From Anthopleura xanthogrammica (lineage: Eukaryota > Cnidaria > Anthozoa > Actiniaria > Actiniidae): 64,000 nt of DNA. Below are positions 45,332-56,285 of the stretch, piece by piece (the first letter of the stretch is position 1; every line of letters starts with the position of its first letter). Location: positions 10,832,208-10,896,207 of the forward strand of contig OZ025215.1 in assembly GCA_964019055.1 (NCBI GenBank), given 5' to 3'. The notes below the pieces were generated by a model, which saw only the letters and a list, made by a program, of their open reading frames with translations, was not told the DNA's origin and did no database searches. Made by a program: the position numbers and the translations under genes.

Positions 45332-45859
45332 CAGCTATTTCAAAAAACTTTGAATACTGAATACTGCATACTGAATACTGCATACTGAATACTGCATACT
45401 GAATACTGCATACTGAATACTGCATACTGAATACTGAATACTGAATACTGCATTCCAAGACCGAAATGCATTTTGGGTCATGTGATATTGTCTAAAGTAA
45501 AATAAATAATTATTATTTATCTTATTTTCTGTGCATTCCATCCGAAACAATATACTAGCTACATAAAGAGAACAAATCGCTGGATATTTACTTTTTATAA
45601 CAAATTAATTGGACCCACAATGGCCTTTGGTCTTGGAATGCACTATTTTAGATATGATTTATTCGCTAAATAGTATAGTATAATTGTATATAATTTTTGA
45701 TCTCATAATATTGATTGTAAATAATTTGTATGTTATCTAGATATATCTACTGTAAATAATTAGTATGTATTTTTACTAGTTAATAAAGACATTATTTATT
45801 ATTATTAATATATTATTCAGTATGCAGTGCTCAATATTGAACGTTTTTTGGAATAGCTG
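45332..45859. mobile_element. TA-flanked TIR element with internal minisatellite, copy 1
   Basis: Ends CAGCTATTTCAAAAAACTTT (left) and GTTTTTTGGAATAGCTG (right) with TA on both outer sides (45330-45331, 45860-45861). Just inside the left end is a 14-bp minisatellite made of GAATACTGCATACT (45351-45450). The spacer of A (27668-27680) shows the empty site. A related element with ends CAGCTATTTCAAAAAAAGG lies in the kinase gene (59928-60455). Confidence 0.8.
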
Positions 45860-46145
45860 TATTTGACATGACCAAATATAGCGATGATTATGATCAGGCT
45901 AGACATTCAAAAAAGTTTGAACGACCGGCCAGCCAAACTTCGATAAATATGCCAATTTCTTTCTATAGACCTTATGCAAAAAGCCATAAAAAAGAAACAT
46001 GTTTTTCCATATTTGCTTTGCTGAAATCATCAGAGGTGGTTCAGTGATAGGAATTATCCGCTGGGATCCGAAGACCCTGGCCCTATCTAAGAGAATATCT
46101 TGAAAAAAACATGCACTGTTCAAGTCACAACAAAAAGTTAAATTG

Positions 46146-46235
46146 AATGCCCTATCTTAGAATATTGAATGCCCTATCTAAGAATATTGGATGCCCTATC
46201 TAAGAATATTGAATGCCCTATCTAAGACTTGAATA
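46146..46235. repeat. 22-bp tandem repeat, 4 copies
   Basis: Four copies of GAATGCCCTATCTAAGAATATT with one or two changes. The spacer of A has one copy only (27946-27970); the E-F spacer has four (51118-51205). Confidence 0.85.
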
Positions 46236-47604
46236 CACTCAGTTCCCCTAACCTATCCAAGACTGATGACCCTATTCAAGACAATATCAGGGAAATTGTA
46301 TACCCTGTACGCTCGATGTCTATGACAAAATCCCGAAAAACCACATACCTTATCCAGCGGAACATCCCCGTATAGGCTATACATGGGAGTGCCCCCCTCC
46401 CCCATGTATATAGAAATAGAATAGAAATCAGTCACCCAGGAGAAGTCTGTAAATCAGATACAGAATCATATTCATTTGATAACAACTTTAACAAGGATTT
46501 TCTCGCGGTCAAAGTCACTGGAATCTCAATAATTTTTAGTAGAACATGATATTATACTCCTAGACATTTGATAAGCAAAATACAATATTCACGTCTGTTA
46601 TGTACGTATGGGTTTTTCAGCGGCTCAGCCTTGTATATGTCCATACAGATCAGCCGTTATTATTATTGTATACATAACGATTGCAAACCAAGAATGCACA
46701 GCTATTTGTTGCGTTAATCATTTTCGACTCTATTATATTACTGTTACTATTCATGTGTACCTTGCTTAAGCAATGTTTGAAACATTAAATTTATTTGACT
46801 ACCATATAATACTTATTTCCACACAATCTCCTCCACCATAAGAGGTCTATTGTGGACTAACTGGGCGATACATTCCTAAATTACCACAGGCCGGCCTCTC
46901 TCTAATCATATTCTTTCCTCTTTTGTAATATTGGAGTACTCTTATAGTTTACAATTGTGCAATTAATCCCTTCCAATATCTAGTCTTAAAAAAATGACAA
47001 ATAGAAGAATAGAAGAGAAGATTTTAGAGTTGCACTCTACTGCCGTCAAACAATTGCTTTAAGTCGTGGCATTTGGGTCAGTTTCTATACATTTACTGTA
47101 TTGTGGATCCCAAATGCCTCGACTTGAAACAGTTGTTTGAAGAGCAATGGATTGTAACTCTATATCTGCTATTTATTGTTGGGGGAAGACCCGATTTTAA
47201 GTGTGACGTCATTCGTATCAAATAATCTACTTCCGGTCTAAACAGTTTTTGTTTTTTGTTCAAAACAGGATTGTTCTATAGTCGCCATTCTTTCCGATGG
47301 AGTGTAAATGACTAATATTATGATTGTCATGTTATATAAGTGTTCATAATCTATTGGATCCGGAAATACGTCACAACTTAAAACCTCTATAAATATGAAC
47401 TAGCGCCAGATATGTACTTTGTCATCAGGTTGTAAATCACAACCCTTGAATTTCTTGGGTTGGGTCAGAGTGTCTGGCATTTCTTTGAGCATGCGCAGTA
47501 AGAATGACAGTGCTATGGTGTCTTGATCAATAAAGTGAAAAAAGCCAATATACATTGTAAACGGCCTAGTGTAAAATATTGTCATTTATATATCTTAATT
47601 CGAA

Positions 47605-49893
47605 CTAGCGCCAGATATGTACTTTGCCATCAGGTTGTACTACAAACACTTTACCGTCAGCTCCAACAGCCACGTCTAAAGGTTCTTCCATCACACCTGA
47701 GTCATACCTACTGAACGATGTTATAAACTCTCCATGTGTTGTTAATAGTTGAACTCGGTGATTATCACTATCACATGCAAGAATCATGTCAGGGCCATAA
47801 CCAGTGACTCCAGTGACACAATCAAACTGGCCGCCCAATCGTCCTTCCTCTCCAAACTCATACAAGAAGGCTCCATTCTTATCAAAAACACGAATGAAGT
47901 TTTTATTTTCAAAGGAAACAAAATGTTTACCATTATTATAAGTTATGAAACAAGGATCGTCACCTTCCGTGATGCCATCAAACTCACAAATGAATTCACC
48001 TTGTTTACTAAACACCTTTACACCTGGTTTGATATCATCATCATTACCTGGACAGCACACTGCAAGGTTTTGATCTTCAGTAAGACGTAAGCTGAAAGGT
48101 GCAAAAGGCTGGTCAGATGGATAGATGGCGTTAAGGAAAGTACCGTTTGTGTCTAATTCTTGTAAAACAACCCTCATATTTTCTTGATTCAAAAGACTGA
48201 CGATGATTTTGTTCTGATTCAAAACAAATGCAGTTGCAAAGAGGTGCATACTTTCTCCCATCTCAGGTGATACGACATTCAAACTTCTCAAACTGTTACC
48301 AACAACATCGAATATTTTGATGCATCGGTTTTCTGGATCAAGAATGGCTATTTCTTGATTTACATCGATAACTGAGATTTTCAACCAATATCTCGTATCC
48401 TCTTCGTCATATTTAGAGACATCGATCCCCAAAAACGTTTTCAGGTGTACAAACTCGATGTTTATATCCAGCGTGTTTACTTTCTGTGGTGAATTCCTGA
48501 TCGGTTGATCATTAATATTCACTTGTACTTCATACTGTACAGTTTTCTCTGCCCGATAACTCACCCTGTATTTTCCAGTGCTCTGTTCAGTTAACCCTCT
48601 TTCCACTTCGTTTCCTTCAGGGTCTTTGATCGTTACGACAATGGATCCCTCGTCTGTGTGACACACCTCATCCTCTGAATTCCTTGTGATGATAACAAAA
48701 TCATTTACAAAACCACATCTTACTTCCTTCATTGATTCAATTGAAGAGTGCAAGGGATCTGCCACACTTTCATGAACTCTTCCAATATTTTGTAACGATT
48801 GTGTTACTTCCTGGTTTGTCACGTAACGCACCGTCACGTTTCGTTGGATCGGTTTGCTTGACAAAAGGGAAGGCCTTTCCAAATATGACTGACATCTTTG
48901 CTGAAGGTCATCTTTACTTACTGCGATTTCGCTTGCTGCACTTTTGTCCAGCATTGTCTCACAGCGAAGTAAAAATTCGGCTAACTCATTAATGCCAGCT
49001 TCAATATCTCTTCGCTCATCTTGACTTGCCTTTTGTCGTTGGGATAAGATCCCATTGAGCTTATTGGTTATCGCCGTTTCATGATCTCTGGCCGTCTTGC
49101 AAATCGATTCTACTACATCTGTAACCTTTTGCTTTGCCAGATCTATGTCGTTCTCAATTCGAGCCGTGTTCATCTTTGACTGGACCAGTTCTTCTTTGTA
49201 ATTCTCTTTCAGTTGGCTCACTTTTTCCATTTCGAGTTTTGCAAGTTGTGTTGTTAGTTCAGCAGCTTCTCCGATGCTCAACATATCGTGATTTCGATGA
49301 TGTAAAAAAGCGCATTTCTGACAAACGCATTTTTTACAAGTCTCTTCTTTGCAGTAATATTCAAGTTTATTTCGCTCATGGAATTTCTCCTGGCAAAACA
49401 TTTGGCTTTTAACGAAACTTTCGACATTTTCTTTCTTAAAATCAGCCACCAGTTGTACATGATGTTCTTGTCGAAGCTGTTTAACTGTGTTGTGGGATTC
49501 CAAACATACATTACAGATCAATCCATCGCATTGCACACAAAATGCGACCAATTTGAAATGCTTTTCACATGACATGCATACCGGCAATCTTGCTTGTTCT
49601 TGGTCAGACTTGGTTCTCGCAGCTTCGAGCAACTGTAAAAGAGATTTCAAATTGAATGCAGAGCGAAGCTTGGTGGCGTCGCCGTCTGGCACAGCGATTT
49701 GTACTCGGCACATTGGACATTCCAACTGCTTTGTAGCTGGATTTCCGTTTGTTTCGTACCAGTCAACGATACATTTTGAGCAGAAATTGTGTAGACACGA
49801 AAGAGTTTTTGGATCTGTGAATATTTCTTGACAAATGGGACAAGTAAGTTGATCTTCCAAATCGTCAGCGAACGGTTTTAAAGCGCTAGCCAT
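47605..49893 (-). CDS. TRIM-NHL gene E
   Basis: Single exon, 762 residues from ATG 49893 (MASALKPF). RING (residues 18-62, full C3HC4), two B-boxes, coiled coil, filamin repeat (GSIVVTIKDPEGNEVERGL variant) and NHL-type region ending DGKVHIWR. The linker after the filamin repeat is DVSKYDEEDTRYW, without the acidic expansion of B and D. From about residue 54 onwards I see no amino-acid difference from gene F. Probable E3 ubiquitin ligase with unknown target. Class I 5' flank, the same as D. Confidence 0.9.
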   Translation of the reverse strand: MASALKPFADDLEDQLTCPICQEIFTDPKTLSCLHNFCSKCIVDWYETNGNPATKQLECPMCRVQIAVPDGDATKLRSAFNLKSLLQLLEAARTKSDQEQARLPVCMSCEKHFKLVAFCVQCDGLICNVCLESHNTVKQLRQEHHVQLVADFKKENVESFVKSQMFCQEKFHERNKLEYYCKEETCKKCVCQKCAFLHHRNHDMLSIGEAAELTTQLAKLEMEKVSQLKENYKEELVQSKMNTARIENDIDLAKQKVTDVVESICKTARDHETAITNKLNGILSQRQKASQDERRDIEAGINELAEFLLRCETMLDKSAASEIAVSKDDLQQRCQSYLERPSLLSSKPIQRNVTVRYVTNQEVTQSLQNIGRVHESVADPLHSSIESMKEVRCGFVNDFVIITRNSEDEVCHTDEGSIVVTIKDPEGNEVERGLTEQSTGKYRVSYRAEKTVQYEVQVNINDQPIRNSPQKVNTLDINIEFVHLKTFLGIDVSKYDEEDTRYWLKISVIDVNQEIAILDPENRCIKIFDVVGNSLRSLNVVSPEMGESMHLFATAFVLNQNKIIVSLLNQENMRVVLQELDTNGTFLNAIYPSDQPFAPFSLRLTEDQNLAVCCPGNDDDIKPGVKVFSKQGEFICEFDGITEGDDPCFITYNNGKHFVSFENKNFIRVFDKNGAFLYEFGEEGRLGGQFDCVTGVTGYGPDMILACDSDNHRVQLLTTHGEFITSFSRYDSGVMEEPLDVAVGADGKVFVVQPDGKVHIWR

Positions 49894-50319
49894 TGTTTGT
49901 GAAAGTTTGTAGAACTCCAAATGAACTCGAATATTCTATTTCTTGGAAGGACGAATTGCATGGGTAATCATGTATGCGACACACTCGTCAAGTGGTCAGT
50001 CATATGATGAATAATATAAATAAATGAATTGAAAAATAAAAACATTGAGTTGATAATTTGATTTGTTTCAATATTACATGTGTATAAATATCTGATTTAT
50101 CAATGAGTCACAAACCCAGATCGGCTTACAACGAACGTTTCATACAAACTGAAAATTCAGAACCAGTTAATATTATTCATGAAATCAAAACTGAAGATAC
50201 TGTCTAGCTTAAATATTTCCGCATCTATTTTTATACCCACTTTGTTAAAATGGACATATGTTTTGTGTAACTTCAGGGACGACAATTAGTGATGTATACT
50301 AGGGGCAGTACGAGGTATA

Positions 50320-50833
50320 CAGCTATTTCAAAAAACTTTGAATACTGAATACTGCATACTGAATACTGCATACTGAATACTGCATACTGAATACTGCATA
50401 CTGAATACTGAATACTGAATACTGCATTCCAAGACCGAAATGCATTTTGGGTCATGTGATATTGTCTAAAGTAAAATAAATAATTATTATTTATCTTATT
50501 TTCTGTGCATTCCATCCGAAACAATATACTAGCTACATAAAGAGAACAAATCGCTGGATATTTACTTTTTATAACAAATTAATTGGACCCACAATGGCCT
50601 TTGGTCTTGGAATGCACTATTTTAGATATGATTTATTCGCTAAATAGTATAGTATAATTGTATATAATTTTTGATCTCATAATATTGATTGTAAATAATT
50701 TGTATGTTATCTAGATATATCTACTGTAAATAATTAGTATGTATTTTTACTAGTTAATAAAGACATTATTTATTATTATTAATATATTATTCAGTATGCA
50801 GTGCTCAATATTGAACGTTTTTTGGAATAGCTG
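50320..50833. mobile_element. TA-flanked TIR element with internal minisatellite, copy 2
   Basis: Duplicate of 45332-45859 carried along by the segmental duplication. It is 14 bp shorter, one minisatellite unit, which shows the array has changed since the duplication. Confidence 0.8.
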
Positions 50834-52779
50834 TATTTGACATGACCAAATATAGCGATGATTATGATCAGGCTAGACATTCAAAAAAGTTTGAACGACC
50901 GGCCAGCCAAACTTCGATAAATATGCCAATTTCTTTCTATAGACCTTATGCAAAAAGCCATAAAAAAGAAACATGTTTTTCCATATTTGCTTTGCTGAAA
51001 TCATCAGAGGTGGTTCAGTGATAGGAATTATCCGCTGGGATCCGAAGACCCTGGCCCTATCTAAGAGAATATCTTGAAAAAAACATGCACTGTTCAAGTC
51101 ACAACAAAAAGTTAAATTGAATGCCCTATCTTAGAATATTGAATGCCCTATCTAAGAATATTGGATGCCCTATCTAAGAATATTGAATGCCCTATCTAAG
51201 ACTTGAATACACTCAGTTCCCCTAACCTATCCAAGACTGATGACCCTATTCAAGACAATATCAGGGAAATTGTATACCCTGTACGCTCGATGTCTATGAC
51301 AAAATCCCGAAAAACCACATACCTTATCCAGCGGAACATCCCCGTATAGGCTATACATGGGAGTGCCCCCCTCCCCCCCCCCCCCCCCCCCACAGTCAGT
51401 GATCTGCATAGGGTCTGTATGTTTCCTTGAGATATTTTGATCTATTTGATCTATCTCTTGATCTATTATAAATAGTTTCGAATTCATACCTATACATTTG
51501 TGCCAGTTTCATTTCTGTTTTACTTTACTTCTGTTAGCACAAAAAAGTTGCGCATCGCGACTCAAATACAGGAAACAACAGCGTACTGTTTAAGCTTAAC
51601 ATACGCAGTCTGACAACCAGTAAGACATTGTTGCAATGTGGGGGGGGGGGGGGGGATCGAAATTACTACTCGTATGATTATTACTTTTCCCCTGATTGCA
51701 ATAAAATCAAAGAATACTCAAGAGATATCAAACAAATCTATTTAATCACAATAGAATTACTAATAATAATTATTATAATTATTATAATTAATGAGGAAGA
51801 ATAGAAATCAGTCACCCAGGAGAAGTCTGTAAATCAGATACAGAATCATATTCATTTGATAACAACTTTAACAAGGATTTTCTCGCGGTCAAAGTCACTG
51901 GAATCTCAATAATTTTTAGTAGAACATGATATTATACTCCTAGACATTTGATAAGCAAAATACAATATTCACGTCTGTTATGTACGTATGGGTTTTTCAG
52001 CGGCTCAGCCTTGTATATGTCCATACAGATCAGCCGTTATTATTATTGTATACATAACGATTGCAAACCAAGAATGCACAGCTATTTGTTGCGTTAATCA
52101 TTTTCGACTCTATTATATTACTGTTACTATTCATGTGTACCTTGCTTAAGCAATGTTTGAAACATTAAATTTATTTGACTACCATATAATACTTATTTCC
52201 ACACAATCTCCTCCACCATAAGAGGTCTATTGTGGACTAACTGGGCGATACATTCCTAAATTACCACAGGCCGGCCTCTCTCTAATCATATTCTTTCCTC
52301 TTTTGTAATATTGGAGTACTCTTATAGTTTACAATTGTGCAATTAATCCCTTCCAATATCTAGTCTTAAAAAAATGACAAATAGAAGAATAGAAGAGAAG
52401 ATTTTAGAGTTGCACTCTACTGCCGTCAAACAATTGCTTTAAGTCGTGGCATTTGGGTCAGTTTCTATACATTTACTGTATTGTGGATCCCAAATGCCTC
52501 GACTTGAAACAGTTGTTTGAAGAGCAATGGATTGTAACTCTATATCTGCTATTTATTGTTGGGGGAAGACCCGATTTTAAGTGTGACGTCATTCGTATCA
52601 AATAATCTACTTCCGGTCTAAACAGTTTTTGTTTTTTGTTCAAAACAGGATTGTTCTATAGTCGCCATTCTTTCCGATGGAGTGTAAATGACTAATATTA
52701 TGATTGTCATGTTATATAAGTGTTCATAATCTATTGGATCCGGAAATACGTCACAACTTAAAACCTCTATAAATATGAA

Positions 52780-52835
52780 CTAGCGCAAGATATGTACTTT
52801 GTCATCAGGTTGTAAATCACAACCCTTGAATTTCT
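52780..52835 (-). pseudogene. relic of an NHL 3' end (copy downstream of F)
   Basis: Minus strand reads LQPDDKVHILR then TAG, as in the relics at 29592 and 47400 (VHIWR there). Part of the duplicated spacer. Confidence 0.65.
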
Positions 52836-52984
52836 TGGGTTGGGTCAGAATGTTTGGCATTTCTTTGAGCATGCGCAGTAAGAATGACAGTGCTCTGGTG
52901 TCTTGATCAATAAAGTGAAAAAAGCCAATATACATTGTAAACGGCCTAGTGTAAAATATTGTCATTTATATATCTTAATTCGAA

Positions 52985-55270
52985 CTAGCGCCAGATATGT
53001 ACTTTGCCATCAGGTTGTACTACAAACACTTTACCGTCAGCTCCAACAGCCACGTCTAAAGGTTCTTCCATCACACCTGAGTCATACCTACTGAACGATG
53101 TTATAAACTCTCCATGTGTTGTTAATAGTTGAACTCGGTGATTATCACTATCACATGCAAGAATCATGTCAGGGCCATAACCAGTGACTCCAGTGACACA
53201 ATCAAACTGGCCGCCCAATCGTCCTTCCTCTCCAAACTCATACAAGAAGGCTCCATTCTTATCAAAAACACGAATGAAGTTTTTATTTTCAAAGGAAACA
53301 AAATGTTTACCATTATTATAAGTTATGAAACAAGGATCGTCACCTTCCGTGATGCCATCAAACTCACAAATGAATTCACCTTGTTTACTAAACACCTTTA
53401 CACCTGGTTTGATATCATCATCATTACCTGGACAGCACACTGCAAGGTTTTGATCTTCAGTAAGACGTAAGCTGAAAGGTGCAAAAGGCTGGTCAGATGG
53501 ATAGATGGCGTTAAGGAAAGTACCGTTTGTGTCTAATTCTTGTAAAACAACCCTCATATTTTCTTGATTCAAAAGACTGACGATGATTTTGTTCTGATTC
53601 AAAACAAATGCAGTTGCAAAGAGGTGCATACTTTCTCCCATCTCAGGTGATACGACATTCAAACTTCTCAAACTGTTACCAACAACATCGAATATTTTGA
53701 TGCATCGGTTTTCTGGATCAAGAATGGCTATTTCTTGATTTACATCGATAACTGAGATTTTCAACCAATATCTCGTATCCTCTTCGTCATATTTAGAGAC
53801 ATCGATCCCCAAAAACGTTTTCAGGTGTACAAACTCGATGTTTATATCCAGCGTGTTTACTTTCTGTGGTGAATTCCTGATCGGTTGATCATTAATATTC
53901 ACTTGTACTTCATACTGTACAGTTTTCTCTGCCCGATAACTCACCCTGTATTTTCCAGTGCTCTGTTCAGTTAACCCTCTTTCCACTTCGTTTCCTTCAG
54001 GGTCTTTGATCGTTACGACAATGGATCCCTCGTCTGTGTGACACACCTCATCCTCTGAATTCCTTGTGATGATAACAAAATCATTTACAAAACCACATCT
54101 TACTTCCTTCATTGATTCAATTGAAGAGTGCAAGGGATCTGCCACACTTTCATGAACTCTTCCAATATTTTGTAACGATTGTGTTACTTCCTGGTTTGTC
54201 ACGTAACGCACCGTCACGTTTCGTTGGATCGGTTTGCTTGACAAAAGGGAAGGCCTTTCCAAATATGACTGACATCTTTGCTGAAGGTCATCTTTACTTA
54301 CTGCGATTTCGCTTGCTGCACTTTTGTCCAGCATTGTCTCACAGCGAAGTAAAAATTCGGCTAACTCATTAATGCCAGCTTCAATATCTCTTCGCTCATC
54401 TTGACTTGCCTTTTGTCGTTGGGATAAGATCCCATTGAGCTTATTGGTTATCGCCGTTTCATGATCTCTGGCCGTCTTGCAAATCGATTCTACTACATCT
54501 GTAACCTTTTGCTTTGCCAGATCTATGTCGTTCTCAATTCGAGCCGTGTTCATCTTTGACTGGACCAGTTCTTCTTTGTAATTCTCTTTCAGTTGGCTCA
54601 CTTTTTCCATTTCGAGTTTTGCAAGTTGTGTTGTTAGTTCAGCAGCTTCTCCGATGCTCAACATATCGTGATTTCGATGATGTAAAAAAGCGCATTTCTG
54701 ACAAACGCATTTTTTACAAGTCTCTTCTTTGCAGTAATATTCAAGTTTATTTCGCTCATGGAATTTCTCCTGGCAAAACATTTGGCTTTTAACGAAACTT
54801 TCGACATTTTCTTTCTTAAAATCAGCCACCAGTTGTACATGATGTTCTTGTCGAAGCTGTTTAACTGTGTTGTGGGATTCCAAACATACATTACAGATCA
54901 ATCCATCGCATTGCACACAAAATGCGACCAATTTGAAATGCTTTTCACATGACATGCATACCGGCAATCTTGCTTGTTCTTGGTCAGACTTGGTTCTCGC
55001 AGCTTCGAGCAACTGTAAAAGAGATTTCAAATTGAATGCAGAGCGAAGCTTGGTGGCGTCGCCGTCTGGCACAGCGATTTGTACTCGGCACATTGGACAT
55101 TCCAACTGCTTTGTAAATGGATTTCCGCTTCTTTCGTACCAGTCAACGATACATTTTGAACAGAAATTATGTAGACACGAAAGAGTCTTTGGATCTGTGA
55201 ATATTTCTTGACAAATGGGACAAGTAAGTTGATCTTCTAAATCGTCAGCGAACGGTTTTAAAGCAGCCAT
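52985..55270 (-). CDS. TRIM-NHL gene F, class II 5' end joined to an E-type body
   Basis: Single exon, 761 residues from ATG 55270 (MAALKPFADD). RING C3HC4 complete, two B-boxes, coiled coil, filamin repeat, DVSKYDEEDTRYW linker, NHL-type region ending DGKVHIWR. The first about 53 residues are of the B type (MAAL, WYERSGNP) and the 5' flank is class II. From codon about 54 to the stop it appears identical to E. It is therefore a chimera made by unequal crossover or conversion inside the RING-coding sequence. Probable E3 ubiquitin ligase. Confidence 0.9.
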   Translation of the reverse strand: MAALKPFADDLEDQLTCPICQEIFTDPKTLSCLHNFCSKCIVDWYERSGNPFTKQLECPMCRVQIAVPDGDATKLRSAFNLKSLLQLLEAARTKSDQEQARLPVCMSCEKHFKLVAFCVQCDGLICNVCLESHNTVKQLRQEHHVQLVADFKKENVESFVKSQMFCQEKFHERNKLEYYCKEETCKKCVCQKCAFLHHRNHDMLSIGEAAELTTQLAKLEMEKVSQLKENYKEELVQSKMNTARIENDIDLAKQKVTDVVESICKTARDHETAITNKLNGILSQRQKASQDERRDIEAGINELAEFLLRCETMLDKSAASEIAVSKDDLQQRCQSYLERPSLLSSKPIQRNVTVRYVTNQEVTQSLQNIGRVHESVADPLHSSIESMKEVRCGFVNDFVIITRNSEDEVCHTDEGSIVVTIKDPEGNEVERGLTEQSTGKYRVSYRAEKTVQYEVQVNINDQPIRNSPQKVNTLDINIEFVHLKTFLGIDVSKYDEEDTRYWLKISVIDVNQEIAILDPENRCIKIFDVVGNSLRSLNVVSPEMGESMHLFATAFVLNQNKIIVSLLNQENMRVVLQELDTNGTFLNAIYPSDQPFAPFSLRLTEDQNLAVCCPGNDDDIKPGVKVFSKQGEFICEFDGITEGDDPCFITYNNGKHFVSFENKNFIRVFDKNGAFLYEFGEEGRLGGQFDCVTGVTGYGPDMILACDSDNHRVQLLTTHGEFITSFSRYDSGVMEEPLDVAVGADGKVFVVQPDGKVHIWR

Positions 55271-55829
55271 CTTAAGGATATCCAGCTAAATGCAGCAAGT
55301 TTGCTTTAAAATTGAATTCAGTACGCTTCTTAGAAATATATATTGTCATATGTTTGTTAGTGGATGCGTCTTTCAGAGGTAAAATACTCAGAATTTCATC
55401 CGGAAATCTACAGAGGTCATCTTTCTCGAGCATTGATTGGACCACTCGATTCAATAATAGTTTTGAGTGTGCATCACTATTGTATCGACCACGGACTACA
55501 TTTTTGTCGCATGAGATAATGTTCTTCATATTTCCGTCTCGCTTCAGCCTGAAGTAAACGAGGACCTGCATGTACATGTTTCTTCAGTCTAGCTGTGAAT
55601 TTGGGTTGCCTGTGTTAAAGTATCAAATGACGTCACAATCAACATGCGGTATTTCAAAGCAGCTACCTGTTTTCTTAAAAACAATTTTGGGTGAAGAAAA
55701 ATCGAAGCATATAGTTTCCACATAGTTTAAATTAGTTGATTTATCTGGTACAGTTTACCTTTTGGAAGTCAGTATATTTTACAAAAACTTGACGTTTTTA
55801 TTATTAACGCGGATCAGACCATTATATTT

Positions 55830-55950
55830 AACAATTATTCGCCGAAGGCGAAGTGAATATCGGTGAATATTTACCGAGCCGCGAGTCTTCGAGTTTTGGA
55901 GGTAAATATAGTGAAATATCCCGAGATAGCGAACCAATGAGAACACGCCA
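55830..55950. mobile_element. palindromic repeat with GCCGAAGGC core
   Basis: ATTCGCCGAAGGCGAAGTGAA is followed by ATCGGTGAATATTTACCGAG. The words GTGAATAT and AATATTCAC-type pairs resemble the intronic cluster at 18280-18600. Confidence 0.5.
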
Positions 55951-55979
55951 TCTATGTAGGATCCCGCGTTGGTATATAC

Positions 55980-56285
55980 TAATTAACAATTAGTCCTCGA
56001 GTCCGAATGGTCTACGAGTCAATAGCCCATGAGGCCGAAGGCCGAATGGGTTATTGACTCGTAGGCCATGAGGGCGAGAGGTCTAATTGTTTTAGTAAAA
56101 ACCTACTAATTGGTCCAATAAAAGGATGCAAAAAGTTTTGGATTTTGCTTTAAATATATATTTTTTGGTTTTCAAAACCGGCGCTTTTCGCTACTAGAGG
56201 TCTATCACTAATAGACCCCTAGTAGCTCAGCCAATCACAGGGCTCGATTGGTGATAGACCATTAGTAGGTTTTTTCTAATATTAC
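55980..56285. mobile_element. nested palindromic element
   Basis: Inner palindrome: CAATTAGTCCTCGAG..TACGAGTCAATAGCCCAT and its complement ATGGGTTATTGACTCGTA..GGTCTAATTG around the centre GAGGCCGAAGGCCGAA (about 55986-56091). A second set follows with CCTACTAATTGG near 56102 and ACCATTAGTAGGT to 56273, enclosing TCTATCACTAATAGACCCC. Confidence 0.65.

Larger units (their letters stand above)
44906..47604. other. spacer D-E: class I 5' flank of D and 3' flank of E
   Basis: The class I flank (GAATATTCTATTTCTTGGAA) is followed by the TA-targeted element at 45332-45859, a 22-bp repeat (46146-46235), a deletion scar near 46400 and the NHL tail relic (47400-47450). No independent gene. Confidence 0.65.
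44733..49720. repeat. segmental tandem duplication, unit 1 (spacer plus gene E)
   Basis: From the RING codons of D through the D-E spacer and nearly all of E, the sequence is repeated at 49721-55113 with only scattered substitutions. The offset is 4988 bp on the right and 5380 bp on the left of a gap near 46400, where this unit lacks about 400 bp (poly-C to GAGGAAGAATAG) that unit 2 has. A 14-bp minisatellite unit accounts for the rest. Confidence 0.88.
49894..52984. other. spacer E-F
   Basis: Same content as spacer D-E (class I flank, TA-targeted element, 22-bp repeats, NHL tail relic) plus the about 400-bp block that is lost in D-E but present in A-B. No independent gene. Confidence 0.65.
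49721..55113. repeat. segmental tandem duplication, unit 2 (spacer plus gene F)
   Basis: Second unit of the 5-kb duplication. It keeps the about 400 bp missing from unit 1 (poly-C tract at about 51370-51391, poly-G at 51642-51655). Identity with unit 1 stops abruptly in the RING codons of F (TTTGTAAATGG here, TTTGTAGCTGG in unit 1), and the rest of F is of the B type. Confidence 0.88.

Noticed and set aside
47749..48090. Plus-strand open frame of 113 codons, repeated at 53129-53470 and in shorter form in each copy
   Set aside because: Antisense shadow of the conserved NHL coding sequence; it is kept only because the sense strand is kept.
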